A stretch of DNA of 64,000 nucleotides from Verrucomicrobiota bacterium (GTDB lineage Bacteria > Verrucomicrobiota > Verrucomicrobiia > Opitutales > Opitutaceae). Where the stretch lies: NCBI GenBank assembly GCA_023443455.1, contig JAEZUE010000037.1, positions 130,739-194,738 of the forward strand. Direction: 5' to 3'. The translations under genes were made by a program, and so were the position numbers. The notes below the pieces were generated by a model. That model had not been told where the DNA came from. It ran no database searches and worked only from the letters and a program-made list of their open reading frames with translations. Within the stretch, counting starts at the first letter, position 1. The number at the start of each line of letters is the position of its first letter. Below are positions 25,025-35,173 of the stretch, one piece after another.

Positions 25025-25326
25025 GGTCGGGCGCGGAGAGGTCTCGCCATTCCCCGCAGGAAGCGGGCCACGGCGCAACGCCGGACTGGACCGAATCGCC
25101 CGCCGCCGGGTCCCCGCGCGGATCTGGTCTTGTCCAAGATCGGGCGAAGCACTCGTGCTGGGAACTCGCCACCGATGGTTTGGCGCTCGTCCCCTCGACG
25201 CTCGCCTCGCGACCGCCTCATCGCGGCTGAGGAGAGGGCCGGGGGCGCCCTGGGGCGCACCATTTCAGCGACCGGCAGGGTTTCCCCTATTGACCCGCTC
25301 CGGGCGCACTGCCGCCGCTTCCCTCC
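25025..25326. other. Gene-free stretch with dispersed repeat, partial copy D (about 25125-25232)
   Basis: The right part of the ~150-bp element is recognisable: CGAAGCACTCGTGCTGG, ACTCGCCACCGATGG, GCTCGTCCCCTCGACGCTCG and CGCGGCTGAG. The left end has decayed. The last 90 bp before the PEP-CTERM start must carry its promoter; nothing distinctive was seen. Confidence 0.6.
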
Positions 25327-26159
25327 ATGCCCATGGCCCGCCCATCGATTCGCCGACTGCGTCGTGTTGTTCCTGCAACGTTTCTGCTGCTGGTCCTCCC
25401 CCTCTGCGCCGAAACGCTCTACTACGACGGCGACGGCTCCGCCACGGCCTTGGCATTTCCCGACGTGCTCACCTCCGACGGAGGAAACACCGTCGCGACC
25501 GCCGGAGGCACCATCGTTTCGGGGACGACCTTCTCGCTCAACCAGACCATCGGCGGGGCCACCAGCGACGACACCATCTGGCTGAGCTTCGTCGGCTACC
25601 GCACGACGCTCGCCGCGGCCGATGGCTCCGCCAATGCGTTCAATCTCAGTCTGGGCACCGACGCGCAGAACGACCTGATCGGCGTCGGCGGCTACCGCGG
25701 CTACACCGCCGGCAAGGGCAACTACGTCGTCTCCGACGGCACCTCCTCGTCGTCAACAACTGGGCCCTGACCGCGCTCGACGGCGCGACGCAGGACGGCA
25801 TCCGCACCGGCGTATCCGCAGTTGCCAACTCCGCCAGCGGCGCCGATTTCATCCTGCTCAAGATCGAGTACAACCCCTCCAGCGGCACCGACACCCTTTC
25901 ACTCTGGATCAACCCGACCCTCGCGGCCGGTGAAGACGGCCTCGCCGCACAGACCTTCTTCGAGATGACCGGGCTCGACCTGAGCGCCTTCGACCAGATC
26001 CGCCTTTATACCGGAGCCAACTCGACCTTCGCGGTCGACGAGGTCCGGCTTGCCACCTCGTTCGAAACCGCGATTCCCGAACCGGCGACGTACGCCTGCG
26101 CCCTCGGCGCGGCCTCCATCGCCCTCGTCTTCGCGCGCCGACGTCGCCGGCACGCCTGA
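25327..26159 (+). pseudogene. PEP-CTERM sorted secreted protein with a frameshift
   Basis: Two frames together encode one protein of about 277 residues. The first frame (25327-25770) gives a signal peptide (VVPATFLLLVLPLCAE) and a Thr/Ser/Gly-rich beta domain (SLNQTIGGATSDDTIWLSF). The second continues with LLVVNNWALTALDG and DFILLKIEYNPSSGTDTLSLW in part, and ends with a textbook PEP-CTERM tail: PEPATY, a hydrophobic span and RRRRRHA. The frame changes at about 25741-25745, where GGCACCTCCTCG would read through if one more C were present. This is either a real single-base deletion or a sequencing error. PEP-CTERM tails are processed by exosortase during export to the surface or into exopolysaccharide. 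Confidence 0.8.
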
Positions 26160-26318
26160 TACGGTGCGGACGCTCCAGTCGTCGCGGCCATCGATCGGAC
26201 CGCATCGCCCCGGCCGAAATCTCCGATTCGCGTGCGGGCTCGCTCGCACCGTCCGGCGGCACCCTGGTTCCGGCGATGCGTGGCGCCCAACGCTACGCCG
26301 TCCCCATGAGCACCGGCA

Positions 26319-27245
26319 TCACTGTCGGGCCACCGACACCGGCGCCGATGCCTTCAGGTACACCGTGCTCGAACACTGCCCATTGGTATCGCCGAGCAAA
26401 TACGGCGTGAGCTGCTCGAGCTCGGCCAACGGCACCTCGGGACCGCCCACCCACACCTGGCTCAGATAGCCCATGTCCGGCGACTTCTGCACCCGCCCCT
26501 CGTAGGGACCGGGCGCCATTTCCAGCCGCCAGCCCGCCCCGCGTTCGATGGCGAGCGGTTGCACCGCGAAGCCGCATTTGGCCGTCTTGCGCCCCGCGAA
26601 AAGCAAAATGCGATCCGGCTCCGCCTGCACCGCCGGATGCTCGAGCAGCCCGCGCACCACCGGCCCGCCGAGTTGCACATCGACCAGCCCTTCCGGGACT
26701 TCCGGCGAGACCACCCGCGCCGCCGCGACCGAGAACGGCGTCTCCACCGCGACCACATGCATCCCGTAATACGGGCGACCGTCGCAGGACCAGCGCACGG
26801 TGCAGCGCAGGCTGTCGCCGTTCCACTCATACTCACGCACGAGCACCGGATAGTCGGAATTCCCGCGCGGGTGCTCCACCCGGAGCACCCCGTCGTGTTC
26901 GTCGACCGCCACCGCCGCCGCATGCTCCCACTCGACCGGCGGCGGCCACACCCAGCGGCTCTGCGGCCCGAGCCAGAACCGGTGCCCGCCCCAGTTGGGC
27001 GAGTCCGACGCAGTCGCGGGCATCACCGCCGGCCGCGGGGCATCGAGCAGGTTGCACGAACCATCCGCCGCCCCCAGATAGATCAGGCGGGCCCGGGCCA
27101 GCGACACCACCGCGTGCACCGCCCCGCGGGTCGAACAACGCGCCTCCTCCCCATGCCATCGCACCGGCGACCAAACGGCCTCGGCCGCCAAACCGGCCGA
27201 AGCCATTCCGAGAAGACAGAAGACGAGGAGTTCGCTGGGACGCAT
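26319..27245 (-). CDS. Secreted protein, DUF4380-like
   Basis: A 308-residue exported protein with a signal peptide ending AGLAAEA. The body is rich in beta strands and contains WGGHRFWLGPQSRWVWPPP, a pattern seen in DUF4380 proteins that resemble aldose-epimerase-like folds, then VRVEHPRG-type and WRLEMAPGPY strands. It is probably periplasmic or surface carbohydrate-related; no catalytic residues can be assigned. It lies 84 bp downstream of the GH9 gene on the same strand, so shared transcription is likely. Start at MRPSELLVF; a Met six residues earlier is possible. Confidence 0.6.
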   Translation of the reverse strand: MRPSELLVFCLLGMASAGLAAEAVWSPVRWHGEEARCSTRGAVHAVVSLARARLIYLGAADGSCNLLDAPRPAVMPATASDSPNWGGHRFWLGPQSRWVWPPPVEWEHAAAVAVDEHDGVLRVEHPRGNSDYPVLVREYEWNGDSLRCTVRWSCDGRPYYGMHVVAVETPFSVAAARVVSPEVPEGLVDVQLGGPVVRGLLEHPAVQAEPDRILLFAGRKTAKCGFAVQPLAIERGAGWRLEMAPGPYEGRVQKSPDMGYLSQVWVGGPEVPLAELEQLTPYLLGDTNGQCSSTVYLKASAPVSVARQ

Positions 27246-27329
27246 CGCTCCCACCGAATACAAAACCCGCGCCCGGAGGCGAGCCGGGAGTTCGCGCTAA
27301 ATCGCCGCAGGGCCGCTTCCGGCGCCGCC

Positions 27330-29822
27330 CTACTCCGCCGCGACCTCCTGGGCCGCGTGCACGAGGCGGATGTAGCTCGCCCCCAGATCGACCACATACT
27401 CGTTTTCGCCCCAGAAGAACGGCCAGTCCTCCTTGTTCTCCGGATAATCCGGATTGAGTATCAAAACTCCCGGCACAACGCCGCCGGCGATGAACGAGAA
27501 ATCCGCGCGGTTGCTGCCATAGGCGACGCGTTTCGAATGCGCCCCCACCCCCGACACGAACGAAATGTCCGAATCCGGATGGCAGCCGTGCAGATACTCG
27601 ACGGCGCGAAGCACATCCCCACCGTCGAACTCGGCGGGAAACGCCTTCCGCAACTCGTAGGCGAGCAGTCCCAGACGGACCACGAAGCCGTTGCCCGCCC
27701 ACCCCCGCCGCGTGATCGGCACGCCATACGGATTCTCGGCCCGCATCGGCGCGAACTTCACAAGCTCCCGCCGCACGCGCGCCAACAACCCCGTCCGGTA
27801 GGCCTCGTCCATCGACGGTGCGACACGCACCGCATCGAGCATCCCGAAGGCGAAAACCTCCCCGAGCGACGCGGTGAGTTCTCGGATCCGCGCGGCGTAG
27901 CGCAGGTCCGTCGTGGCCACGAACAGCTCGACCGCGGCCGAGAGCTCCTCGAGTCCGACATCGCCTCCGGTGGTGTTGCCGAAACGGTAGAGCCTCGGCT
28001 CGCGCGCGTGCTCCATGTCCCAGACGTGGACCGCCGTGCGCAGGCATTCGTCGGCCAACTCGTCGCGAAACCCGCGCAACGCCCGGCTCGCCGCCGCCAG
28101 CGCCGCCGCCGAACCGTAGTTGAGCGCCGTCGTCTCCGTGGTGAACGCCAACCGGTCGTCGAGCGGCGACTCCGGGTCGTTGGGGTCGTCGACGAGCCCA
28201 TCGGTCTTCGAGGCACCGTCGCCAAGATGTGTGTACTGGCGGAGGTCCGGCTCGACGATGCCGTGGATCGCGTGGCCAAAGACGCGATGCTGCGACAGGA
28301 GCATGAGCGTGCCGTGCTCGATCTGCTGGAGCAGGTCCGCCTCGCCGTCGGGCCGATGCATCTCCACGTATTGCCGCCGCTGGTCGATCAGGGTCTCGTC
28401 GCGCTCCGGGCGGAAGTCCTCCCAGGTGTGCACCAGCGTGCGCACGAGCGAATAGTGGGTCTGGGTGCGCAGGTCGAAGTCGCCGGCGTCGTACCAGCCG
28501 CCAACCGTCAGCCCGGGAATGTGCTCGCCCGCGGCGAACGGCGAATCGGTGGTCGGCCCCATCGTGTAGAGGTCGAAATGCGGCTTGTTGGCGGGAGCCT
28601 GCCGGGCGTCGTCCATGTGCGAACGGTCGTGCCAGATCCGGTACGCCTCCCGCACCCGCATGTGGTCCATCTGCACCGGGAAGAAGATGTCGAGCGTCGG
28701 CTGCCACGCGTCGGCATACACGTCCTTCGCGATCCGAAACGCCGCCGTGCGCACGCCCGCGCACTCGAGCACGTACGCGCCCTCCTCGCGCACCGCCGAA
28801 AAGTCGGCCGTGAAGTAGCGGTAGCGGAGGTAGTCGCCCCACGGCTTCGCCTCGGCGGCGAGCACCTCGCGCAACGAGCCGTCGTCCGCCACCTTCAGCA
28901 CACGGACCGCGCCGGGGGCCTCCATGTTGGGATCGCATTCGACGATCGCCCGTTTCGTCCGCGCCGGATGATAGCCGACCTGCGAATGCCCGATCGACAC
29001 CGGTCGGGTCCAGTCGGCGAGAGTGTTCGCTGTCAGCTTCCAGTCCACCACCGTGCCAGTCGCACCGGCGGGAATCGGGCTGCGGACCACGAACCAGCCG
29101 TTCTGCGCCTGGTTGCGCCCGTCATAGAGCGCGAGGTCGCCACGGCGCGCCTCGATCGCCACGCGATGCAGCGGGTCTTCCGGCGCCAGTACGAGACGCT
29201 TTCCGGTCGCGAGCGGCGCGCGGCCGATCGACCCGTCGGCGGAGCGCGTGGTCGGCCCCACCGGATGCAGCGGCAGAATCCCGGTGCGCCCATCCGCCGC
29301 ATAGCTCTTCTCGAAATAGGCCGAGGGGATGAACTCGAGGTTGAACCCGGCCTGGCCGATCAGCGCGTCCGGCAAAGCCTGTGCGGCGAGCACGCGGATG
29401 CGCGCGCCGTCGCCTTCCCGCTCGACCCGGACCGTGTATTCGTAGCCATGCTCACGGTACACAAGTCGGGTCTCGACCGCGCCCTCGGCCTCGAGCACCC
29501 GCCGTTCGAGCAGTTCGGGCACCGCGTCCCATTGGCCGGGGGTGGGTTCGAGCCGCACGTCGCCGTTGGTCGCCGTGCGCACGCCGTGATGGATCAGTTC
29601 GACGCCCGCGATCTTCGCATCGCTGAAGGCACCGTCATACCAGTTGTTGAAGACAAGGACCTCGCACCCGCGCCGCCCGAGAAAGCCGCGGGGATCGAGC
29701 GCGAGCGGGTCGCGGGCGGGAAGATTGTCGCCTGCACCGAACACTCCGGTGAGCGAGAGACCGAGCAGCGCGCCGGCGCACAGCCGGCGCCGGACCCGAG
29801 GGGAAACGAGCGGGTTGGACAT
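27330..29822 (-). CDS. Glycoside hydrolase family 9 enzyme with N-terminal Ig-like domain
   Basis: An 830-residue secreted protein. Signal peptide about 1-30. An N-terminal region of about 250 residues of beta-sandwich type is followed by an Ig-like/CelD N domain (ISIGHSQVGYHPARTKRAIVE in part) and then the GH9 (alpha/alpha)6 barrel. The GH9 landmarks are GGWYDAGDFDLRTQ, with the nucleophilic-water Asp residues, HGCHPDSDISFVSGVG near the conserved His region, and a final WGENEYVVDLGASYI carrying the likely acid Glu. GH9 enzymes are mostly endoglucanases, but exo-glucosaminidases and others exist, so the substrate is open. It probably works with the DUF4380-like protein downstream. Confidence 0.88.
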   Translation of the reverse strand: MSNPLVSPRVRRRLCAGALLGLSLTGVFGAGDNLPARDPLALDPRGFLGRRGCEVLVFNNWYDGAFSDAKIAGVELIHHGVRTATNGDVRLEPTPGQWDAVPELLERRVLEAEGAVETRLVYREHGYEYTVRVEREGDGARIRVLAAQALPDALIGQAGFNLEFIPSAYFEKSYAADGRTGILPLHPVGPTTRSADGSIGRAPLATGKRLVLAPEDPLHRVAIEARRGDLALYDGRNQAQNGWFVVRSPIPAGATGTVVDWKLTANTLADWTRPVSIGHSQVGYHPARTKRAIVECDPNMEAPGAVRVLKVADDGSLREVLAAEAKPWGDYLRYRYFTADFSAVREEGAYVLECAGVRTAAFRIAKDVYADAWQPTLDIFFPVQMDHMRVREAYRIWHDRSHMDDARQAPANKPHFDLYTMGPTTDSPFAAGEHIPGLTVGGWYDAGDFDLRTQTHYSLVRTLVHTWEDFRPERDETLIDQRRQYVEMHRPDGEADLLQQIEHGTLMLLSQHRVFGHAIHGIVEPDLRQYTHLGDGASKTDGLVDDPNDPESPLDDRLAFTTETTALNYGSAAALAAASRALRGFRDELADECLRTAVHVWDMEHAREPRLYRFGNTTGGDVGLEELSAAVELFVATTDLRYAARIRELTASLGEVFAFGMLDAVRVAPSMDEAYRTGLLARVRRELVKFAPMRAENPYGVPITRRGWAGNGFVVRLGLLAYELRKAFPAEFDGGDVLRAVEYLHGCHPDSDISFVSGVGAHSKRVAYGSNRADFSFIAGGVVPGVLILNPDYPENKEDWPFFWGENEYVVDLGASYIRLVHAAQEVAAE

Positions 29823-29921
29823 AGGGGATGGGATGTGGCCGAGATAGATCGTCAGCCCCACCGCCGACGCGAATGCAGCGGCGTTCTCATAATAGTGCGC
29901 GCCGTCGCGGGCAGGGCCGCC

Positions 29922-32747
29922 CTACTCCGGCCGCACCAGCAGCTCGCAACGTCGGTCGGTGGCGAACAACAAGCGACCGAGTTCGTCGAGTTCCCGCGCC
30001 CCGATTTCGCCGTAGAGGCTCGCCTGCTCGCCCTGCTGCGCGAGGTACTGCGGCTTGGTCTGCGCCTCGTCCAGCACCGACATCCACCACTGGTTGCTGC
30101 TGAGGTTGTCGGTCGACTGGCGCACCAGGGGCCCGCGCGCGCGCTCGAGTTCCTCGGCGCCCACGCCCCCCCGCACCAGGTCCGCCACCACGGCATTGGT
30201 CGCCACCGCCACCCGTTCGAGGTCGCGCGGGGCCGTTTCCACCCGGCAGCGCAGGATCAGCATCGCCGGAGCGAGCGCCCGCTCCGCCAACAGGCCCACC
30301 GACGGGGAATACGTCCGCCCCATCTCGCGCCGCAGCCGCACGCGAATCCGGTCTTCCAGCACAGCCGCCAACAGCCGCATGCGGCAATCGTCGGCCTGGC
30401 CGACGACGTCGGGCAGGCGCCACGCCAGCACGACCGAGCCGACCGAACGTTTGCCCCGGAAACGGACCTCCTGCCGGAACGGCGTGGCCCCGGGAGAATA
30501 CAGCCGGCGCTCGGCCAGCGGGTCGACCGTGCTGCGCAGCGGCATCGCCCCGAAGGTGCGGGAGACCACCTCGATCACCTCGCCCAGGTCGATGTCGCCG
30601 ACCACGGTGATCTCGACGGGGGAGTCGCGGAGCTGTGGTTCGATCCACGCGCGCATCTGCGCGAAGTCGAGGTTGCTCACGTCGTCGCGCCGCGGTCGCG
30701 TGAGTGCAGGGTGTCCGTCGTACATATATTCACGGATTCGATCCTCGGCCACGCCGGGGGCCGTGCGTTCGTGGCGCGCCAGCTGCGAGTCCACGAACGC
30801 CCGCGTCGGCGCCTCCCCGCCGGCGGGAAACTCGGGGGAGGCGAAGCGCGCGGCGAAGAGGCGCATCGCGGTGTTGAAGCCGCCGCGGGCGCAGGTGCCC
30901 GACAACCCGAGCCGGTCGGCCCCGAAGCCGAACGAAGTGGCGATCTCGCCGCGTTCGCGCAGCTCCCGCTCCTGGTCCGCATCCAACCCGGGGATGCGCC
31001 CGTGGTAGAGCGCCGCGATGCCGAAGGCCAGCCCCTCCCGCCCGGGCTCGGTGCCGAGCAGCCCGTGGCCGAAGCCGATGCGCACGCGCACCCGCCCCTG
31101 CTCGAAACGGGACTCCTTGAAATTGAGGCGCACGCCGTTGTCGAACTGCACCAGCCAGCAGTCGAGCGCGGCGTTGTGTTCGCGGCTCGTCACTGAACCG
31201 GTGATACCGGAGTCGCCCGGCAGCACCACGTCGACGGGCGCCTGCGGGCGGTAGGGTTCGGGTACCGTGCGCCGGGCCTTCTCCAGCGCGCGACGCAGCG
31301 CCCATCCCGCACCGATCCCCTTGTCGACCGGCCCCGTGGCCACGAGCCGGGTCGCAGCCGGCGGCCAGAGCCGCCGCACCGCCTCCACGCAGTCGTCGGA
31401 GGTGAGCGTCGGCAGCACCGCCTCCAGGCGTCGCCGCTCCGCCTCGGGCGCGGGGAAGGGCAACCCGCGCCCCACCGCCTGCGCCAACGCTGCGGCCACC
31501 TGGTCGGCCGGCCGGTTGGCCGCGTCGCGCTCCTGCCAACGCGCCTGTCGCAACCCCCAAAGACCGGCCTCGGCCAGTTCCTCCGGCCCGAAACCATGGG
31601 CCCACGCCCTCCGCAGCTCCGTTTCGAGGCCGACCGCCGCCCCGATCCAGCTCTCCGCCGAGGTCCGCACGCGCAGCACCGCGAGATCGGCCCCGGTAAG
31701 CTCGTGGCCGTGGACCGAATCGACCACCGCCCCGACACTGAGCCCCGTGCACAGCCGGTTCTCGAGCAGGTGGAGCACAAGCTGCTCGGCCACCCGCTCC
31801 CGCGGCGAAGCGGGCACCGCCGGCGCAGGCCGGAATCCCACGAGGCTCACCTGCACCCCCGGGGCGTCGGCATCGACCACCAGTGCCGTATCCAGAGATT
31901 CCCGCCCCGTCGCCGCGACCGGCGCGGCGCGGATAGGTTCGGGACCCCGCGCCGCGAGGTCCGCGAACAGCGGCCCGACGAGAAGCGCGAGCCGCGCCGG
32001 GTCCAAATCCCCCGCCACCGCGAGCACCATGCGTTGCGGACGATACCAACGTTGGTAGAAGGCGCGCAGGCCCTCCGGTGTCGCGCGCTGGATGGAGCGA
32101 CGCGGGCCGAGCTGCGAACGCGCCCACGGCGAACCGGGAAAGGTCCCCTCCAGTTCGCCCAGGGTCAGACCCTCGTCGAAGGGCTCGACGAACTCGAAGT
32201 CGCCGCCCCACCAATACGAAATGCGCCCGGCCCGCACCCGGGTCTCGGAAAGGATGACGCCCCGCTCGCGCTCCACCGCCAACGGATCGAACTCGAGCTC
32301 GCCGGCGTAGTTGCGCATCACCCGAAGCGCGGTCTCGAGCGCGCCGGGCACATCGACCGGCACCCGCGCGAGTTTATAGACGGTGTAGGTGCGGCCGGTC
32401 GCCGCGTTGATCTCGGACCCGAAGGCCAAGCCGAAATGCTGCAGGGTGCGGATCACCCCGTCGCCGGGAAAATCGCGTGTGCCCGCGAACGCCATGTGCT
32501 CGACGAAATGGGCATACCCGAGTTCGGAATCGGTCTCGTCGGCGCTCCCGGCATCGACGAAGAGGTGCAGCGAAACGCGCCCGGGCGGCACGGGTTGGCG
32601 TCGCAACGCATAGCGGAAACCGTTGGGCAGCTCGCCGAGCACCACCTCGGGATCCGCCCCCTCCGCCTCCGTCTGCGCACGCGCCTCCGGCAGGCCCAGG
32701 GCCAGTGACAGCAGGAGGAGAAACACGAGGTGGGGACGAAACGGCAT
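29922..32747 (-). CDS. M16-family zinc metallopeptidase (pitrilysin/insulinase type)
   Basis: A 941-residue exported protease with a signal peptide ending ARAQ. The inverted zinc motif HFVEH appears in GYAHFVEHMAFAGT (about residue 90), with the third ligand in VERERGVILSETR about 75 residues later. The second half repeats the M16 fold without the zinc motif (RIREYMYDGHPA, VEITVVGDIDLGEV), as in two-domain pitrilysin-like proteins such as PqqL. Start at MPFRPHL. It is located between the GH9 gene and the polysaccharide locus, all on one strand, but gaps of about 100-215 bp leave operon membership uncertain. Confidence 0.92.
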   Translation of the reverse strand: MPFRPHLVFLLLLSLALGLPEARAQTEAEGADPEVVLGELPNGFRYALRRQPVPPGRVSLHLFVDAGSADETDSELGYAHFVEHMAFAGTRDFPGDGVIRTLQHFGLAFGSEINAATGRTYTVYKLARVPVDVPGALETALRVMRNYAGELEFDPLAVERERGVILSETRVRAGRISYWWGGDFEFVEPFDEGLTLGELEGTFPGSPWARSQLGPRRSIQRATPEGLRAFYQRWYRPQRMVLAVAGDLDPARLALLVGPLFADLAARGPEPIRAAPVAATGRESLDTALVVDADAPGVQVSLVGFRPAPAVPASPRERVAEQLVLHLLENRLCTGLSVGAVVDSVHGHELTGADLAVLRVRTSAESWIGAAVGLETELRRAWAHGFGPEELAEAGLWGLRQARWQERDAANRPADQVAAALAQAVGRGLPFPAPEAERRRLEAVLPTLTSDDCVEAVRRLWPPAATRLVATGPVDKGIGAGWALRRALEKARRTVPEPYRPQAPVDVVLPGDSGITGSVTSREHNAALDCWLVQFDNGVRLNFKESRFEQGRVRVRIGFGHGLLGTEPGREGLAFGIAALYHGRIPGLDADQERELRERGEIATSFGFGADRLGLSGTCARGGFNTAMRLFAARFASPEFPAGGEAPTRAFVDSQLARHERTAPGVAEDRIREYMYDGHPALTRPRRDDVSNLDFAQMRAWIEPQLRDSPVEITVVGDIDLGEVIEVVSRTFGAMPLRSTVDPLAERRLYSPGATPFRQEVRFRGKRSVGSVVLAWRLPDVVGQADDCRMRLLAAVLEDRIRVRLRREMGRTYSPSVGLLAERALAPAMLILRCRVETAPRDLERVAVATNAVVADLVRGGVGAEELERARGPLVRQSTDNLSSNQWWMSVLDEAQTKPQYLAQQGEQASLYGEIGARELDELGRLLFATDRRCELLVRPE

Positions 32748-32962
32748 GTGTGGGGGGGGCGCCAGGCGCGGAGGGAAACAAAACGGCGCACCTGCCGATT
32801 TCAACCGGGCTTTCCGTTAATCGCCGCGCCCCGGCCTCCCCTCCGTCCGGGCACGATTCTCCCCTTCGCCTCCTCGCCCGCGAAACGCCGGCGGCGACGA
32901 CGGCTCCGTTCGGCGCCCGCTTCGGCGGCCCGGCCCGGGCGACCGACGGTGGAATCCGCCGG

Positions 32963-34924
32963 CTACTCCTGGTACGGCGTGTACTCGGGCACGAGACGCT
33001 TCATCGCCGCCTTGATCTCGTCGGCCCTGGCGTTGTCGGCGACCACGCGCAAGGCCGCCAGCCAACCGTCGTCGGCCTCGGCGACCGCATCGGGCGAGCT
33101 CTTCAACCGGAAGACGCGCGGGTGCGCGGTCTTCTCGTGGCTCTCGTCGGTGTGGCGCAACTCCTCGTAGAGCTTCTCGCCCGGTCGCAGGCCGGTGATG
33201 CGGATCTCGATGTCGACGTCGGGCTTGTATCCACTGAGTTCCACCATCTGGCGGGCCATGTCGAGGATCCGCACCGGCTTGCCCATATCGAGGATGAAGA
33301 TCTCGCCGCCGGTGCCGAGGGTGGCCGTCTGCAGGACCAGACCGACCGCCTCCGGGATGGTCATGAAGTAGCGGGTCATCTCCCGGTGCGTGACCGTCAC
33401 GGGGCCGCCGGCCGCGATCTGTCTCCGAAAAGTCGGGATCACGCTGCCGCTCGAGCCGAGCACATTGCCGAAGCGCACCGCCAGGAACCGGGTTCGGTTG
33501 CCCGGGGCGCGCTGGCGCGCCTGGAGCGCCTTCTCGGCCAGGCGCTTGCTGCAGCCCATCACGCTGGTGGGGTTGATCGCCTTGTCGGTGGATACGAGCA
33601 CGAAGCGCCCGACCTGGTGTTCGCTCGCCAGGCGGGCGAGCAGCGCGGTGCCCAGAGTGTTGTTCTTGATCGCCTCGCCGGGCTGGCGCTCCATCAGCGG
33701 CACGTGCTTGTGCGCCGCGGCATGGAAGATGATCTCGGGCCGATGGCACGCGAACACCGCACGCATCGAATGCTCGTCGGTGATGTCCGCGATCAGGGGA
33801 ACGATCCGGCCGCCCTCGGGCCTGCCCAGCAGTTCGTTCTCGATCTCGAACAGCGCGATCTCCGTTTGCTCGATCATGACCAGCCGGCGCGGGCCCTTCG
33901 CCAAGATCTGACGACAAAGCTCGCTGCCGATGCTGCCGCCGGCCCCGGTCACCACGACCACCTGATCATGCAGCAGCGCGTCGATGACCGCGGCATCGAG
34001 ATCCACCTGTTCGCGGCCGAGGAGATCCTCGATCGCCACCGGGCGGGTCCGGTCGACCCGCACCTGCCCGCTGGCCAACTCCGCGGCCGACGGCACGATC
34101 TGCGTGGTCACCCCGATTTGGTGGCCGATGGCGACGATCTCACGGATCATCTTGGGGCTGGCCGAAGGCACGGCGACGACGAGCTGGTTGAGCTGCAACT
34201 CGGGCGCGAGTTCCCCGAGCCTGCCGAGCGGTCCATACACGGGCAGACCATGGATGCTCCGGCCGATCTTGGCCGGATTGTCGTCGATGAAGAGCACGGG
34301 GCGGAAATCGCCGCCGCGACGCGACAACAACTCCTTCGCCAGAGTCTCGCCCGCATCCCCGGCCCCGATGATCGCAATCCGCCGCTCGGCCACGCCGGTG
34401 CGAATCTGACCGGACCGGCACCAGGTGCGCAGGACGCGCAGGAACAGGCGAAAGGCCGACAGCAGCGTGATGCAAAGCATGAAATCCATCAGGATCACGC
34501 CACGAGGCGGCGAAGCGCCGCGCGCCGCCACCACCCAAAGCCCCAACATCATCAACGAGCTCGCACTCATCGCCAGCACCACGCCGCTGAAGTCCGCGAG
34601 GCCGAAATAGCTGAGCATCGAGCGAAACTGCCCAAACGAGTGCAGCAGCAGCAGCTTGCAGAGCACGACCGCCACGATCAGCTGCAGGCGCTGCACCGCG
34701 AATTCCGCCGGCACCGCGAAATCCCACCGCAACTCGTACGCGAGCCAGAACGCCGTGCTCAGCTCCAGCGCATAGATGGCCAGCAACGCCGCGAAACGCG
34801 GCGCGGGCCGCCGCCCGATGTGGTTGTCGCACCACTCGGTGGCCGCTCGGAGAATCCGGGACAAACGCCGATTGGCCATGGCGGCCACCGCGGCGGAGCC
34901 GTTGTTGGGCAGAAGAACAGACAT
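32963..34924 (-). CDS. WbpM/PglF-type UDP-HexNAc 4,6-dehydratase, membrane-anchored
   Basis: A 653-residue CapD/FlaA1-like enzyme. Four membrane spans (about 45-165) lead into a Rossmann-like domain (RRIAIIGAGDAGETLAKEL) and a C-terminal short-chain dehydratase with VVVVTGAGGSIGSELCRQI and FHAAAHKHVPLMERQP. In VMGCSKRLAE the usual catalytic Tyr is Met, as in WbpM and PglF, with the Lys kept. It makes UDP-4-keto-6-deoxy-GlcNAc, the first step to bacillosamine- or quinovosamine-type sugars. It is the last gene of the large minus-strand locus and complements the DegT aminotransferase domain (42413-44683) and NeuD-like acyltransferase (35907-36560). Confidence 0.92.
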   Translation of the reverse strand: MSVLLPNNGSAAVAAMANRRLSRILRAATEWCDNHIGRRPAPRFAALLAIYALELSTAFWLAYELRWDFAVPAEFAVQRLQLIVAVVLCKLLLLHSFGQFRSMLSYFGLADFSGVVLAMSASSLMMLGLWVVAARGASPPRGVILMDFMLCITLLSAFRLFLRVLRTWCRSGQIRTGVAERRIAIIGAGDAGETLAKELLSRRGGDFRPVLFIDDNPAKIGRSIHGLPVYGPLGRLGELAPELQLNQLVVAVPSASPKMIREIVAIGHQIGVTTQIVPSAAELASGQVRVDRTRPVAIEDLLGREQVDLDAAVIDALLHDQVVVVTGAGGSIGSELCRQILAKGPRRLVMIEQTEIALFEIENELLGRPEGGRIVPLIADITDEHSMRAVFACHRPEIIFHAAAHKHVPLMERQPGEAIKNNTLGTALLARLASEHQVGRFVLVSTDKAINPTSVMGCSKRLAEKALQARQRAPGNRTRFLAVRFGNVLGSSGSVIPTFRRQIAAGGPVTVTHREMTRYFMTIPEAVGLVLQTATLGTGGEIFILDMGKPVRILDMARQMVELSGYKPDVDIEIRITGLRPGEKLYEELRHTDESHEKTAHPRVFRLKSSPDAVAEADDGWLAALRVVADNARADEIKAAMKRLVPEYTPYQE

Positions 34925-35173
34925 GTAGGGGGCTGCTGGGATCGCTGACGGACGGGCTTGCTCGATCGAATCCGGTGAACCGGAAAACAACCGGCACAGC
35001 CCGCGCCGTGCCGGAATGGGTCATGGCGGAACCAACCGGTGAACACAACTCCCGGATGACATCTCATCGCCCGCGGCCCTGTCGGCGCCCCCCGATTCTT
35101 CACGCGCCCCGACTCCACGAATCGAAGGTCCACCGACGCGCCGTAGTGCCGGCCGGAGGCCGCTCGCCTCGCC

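Noticed and set aside
25741..25770. Programmed ribosomal frameshift in the PEP-CTERM gene
   Set aside because: No slippery heptamer, internal ribosome site or hairpin is apparent; a simple indel explains the break.
26559..31196. A 1545-codon plus-strand open frame
   Set aside because: It is antisense to the DUF4380-like, GH9 and M16 genes. Its product is Arg/His/Pro-rich without domain motifs, a normal by-product of high-GC codon use.
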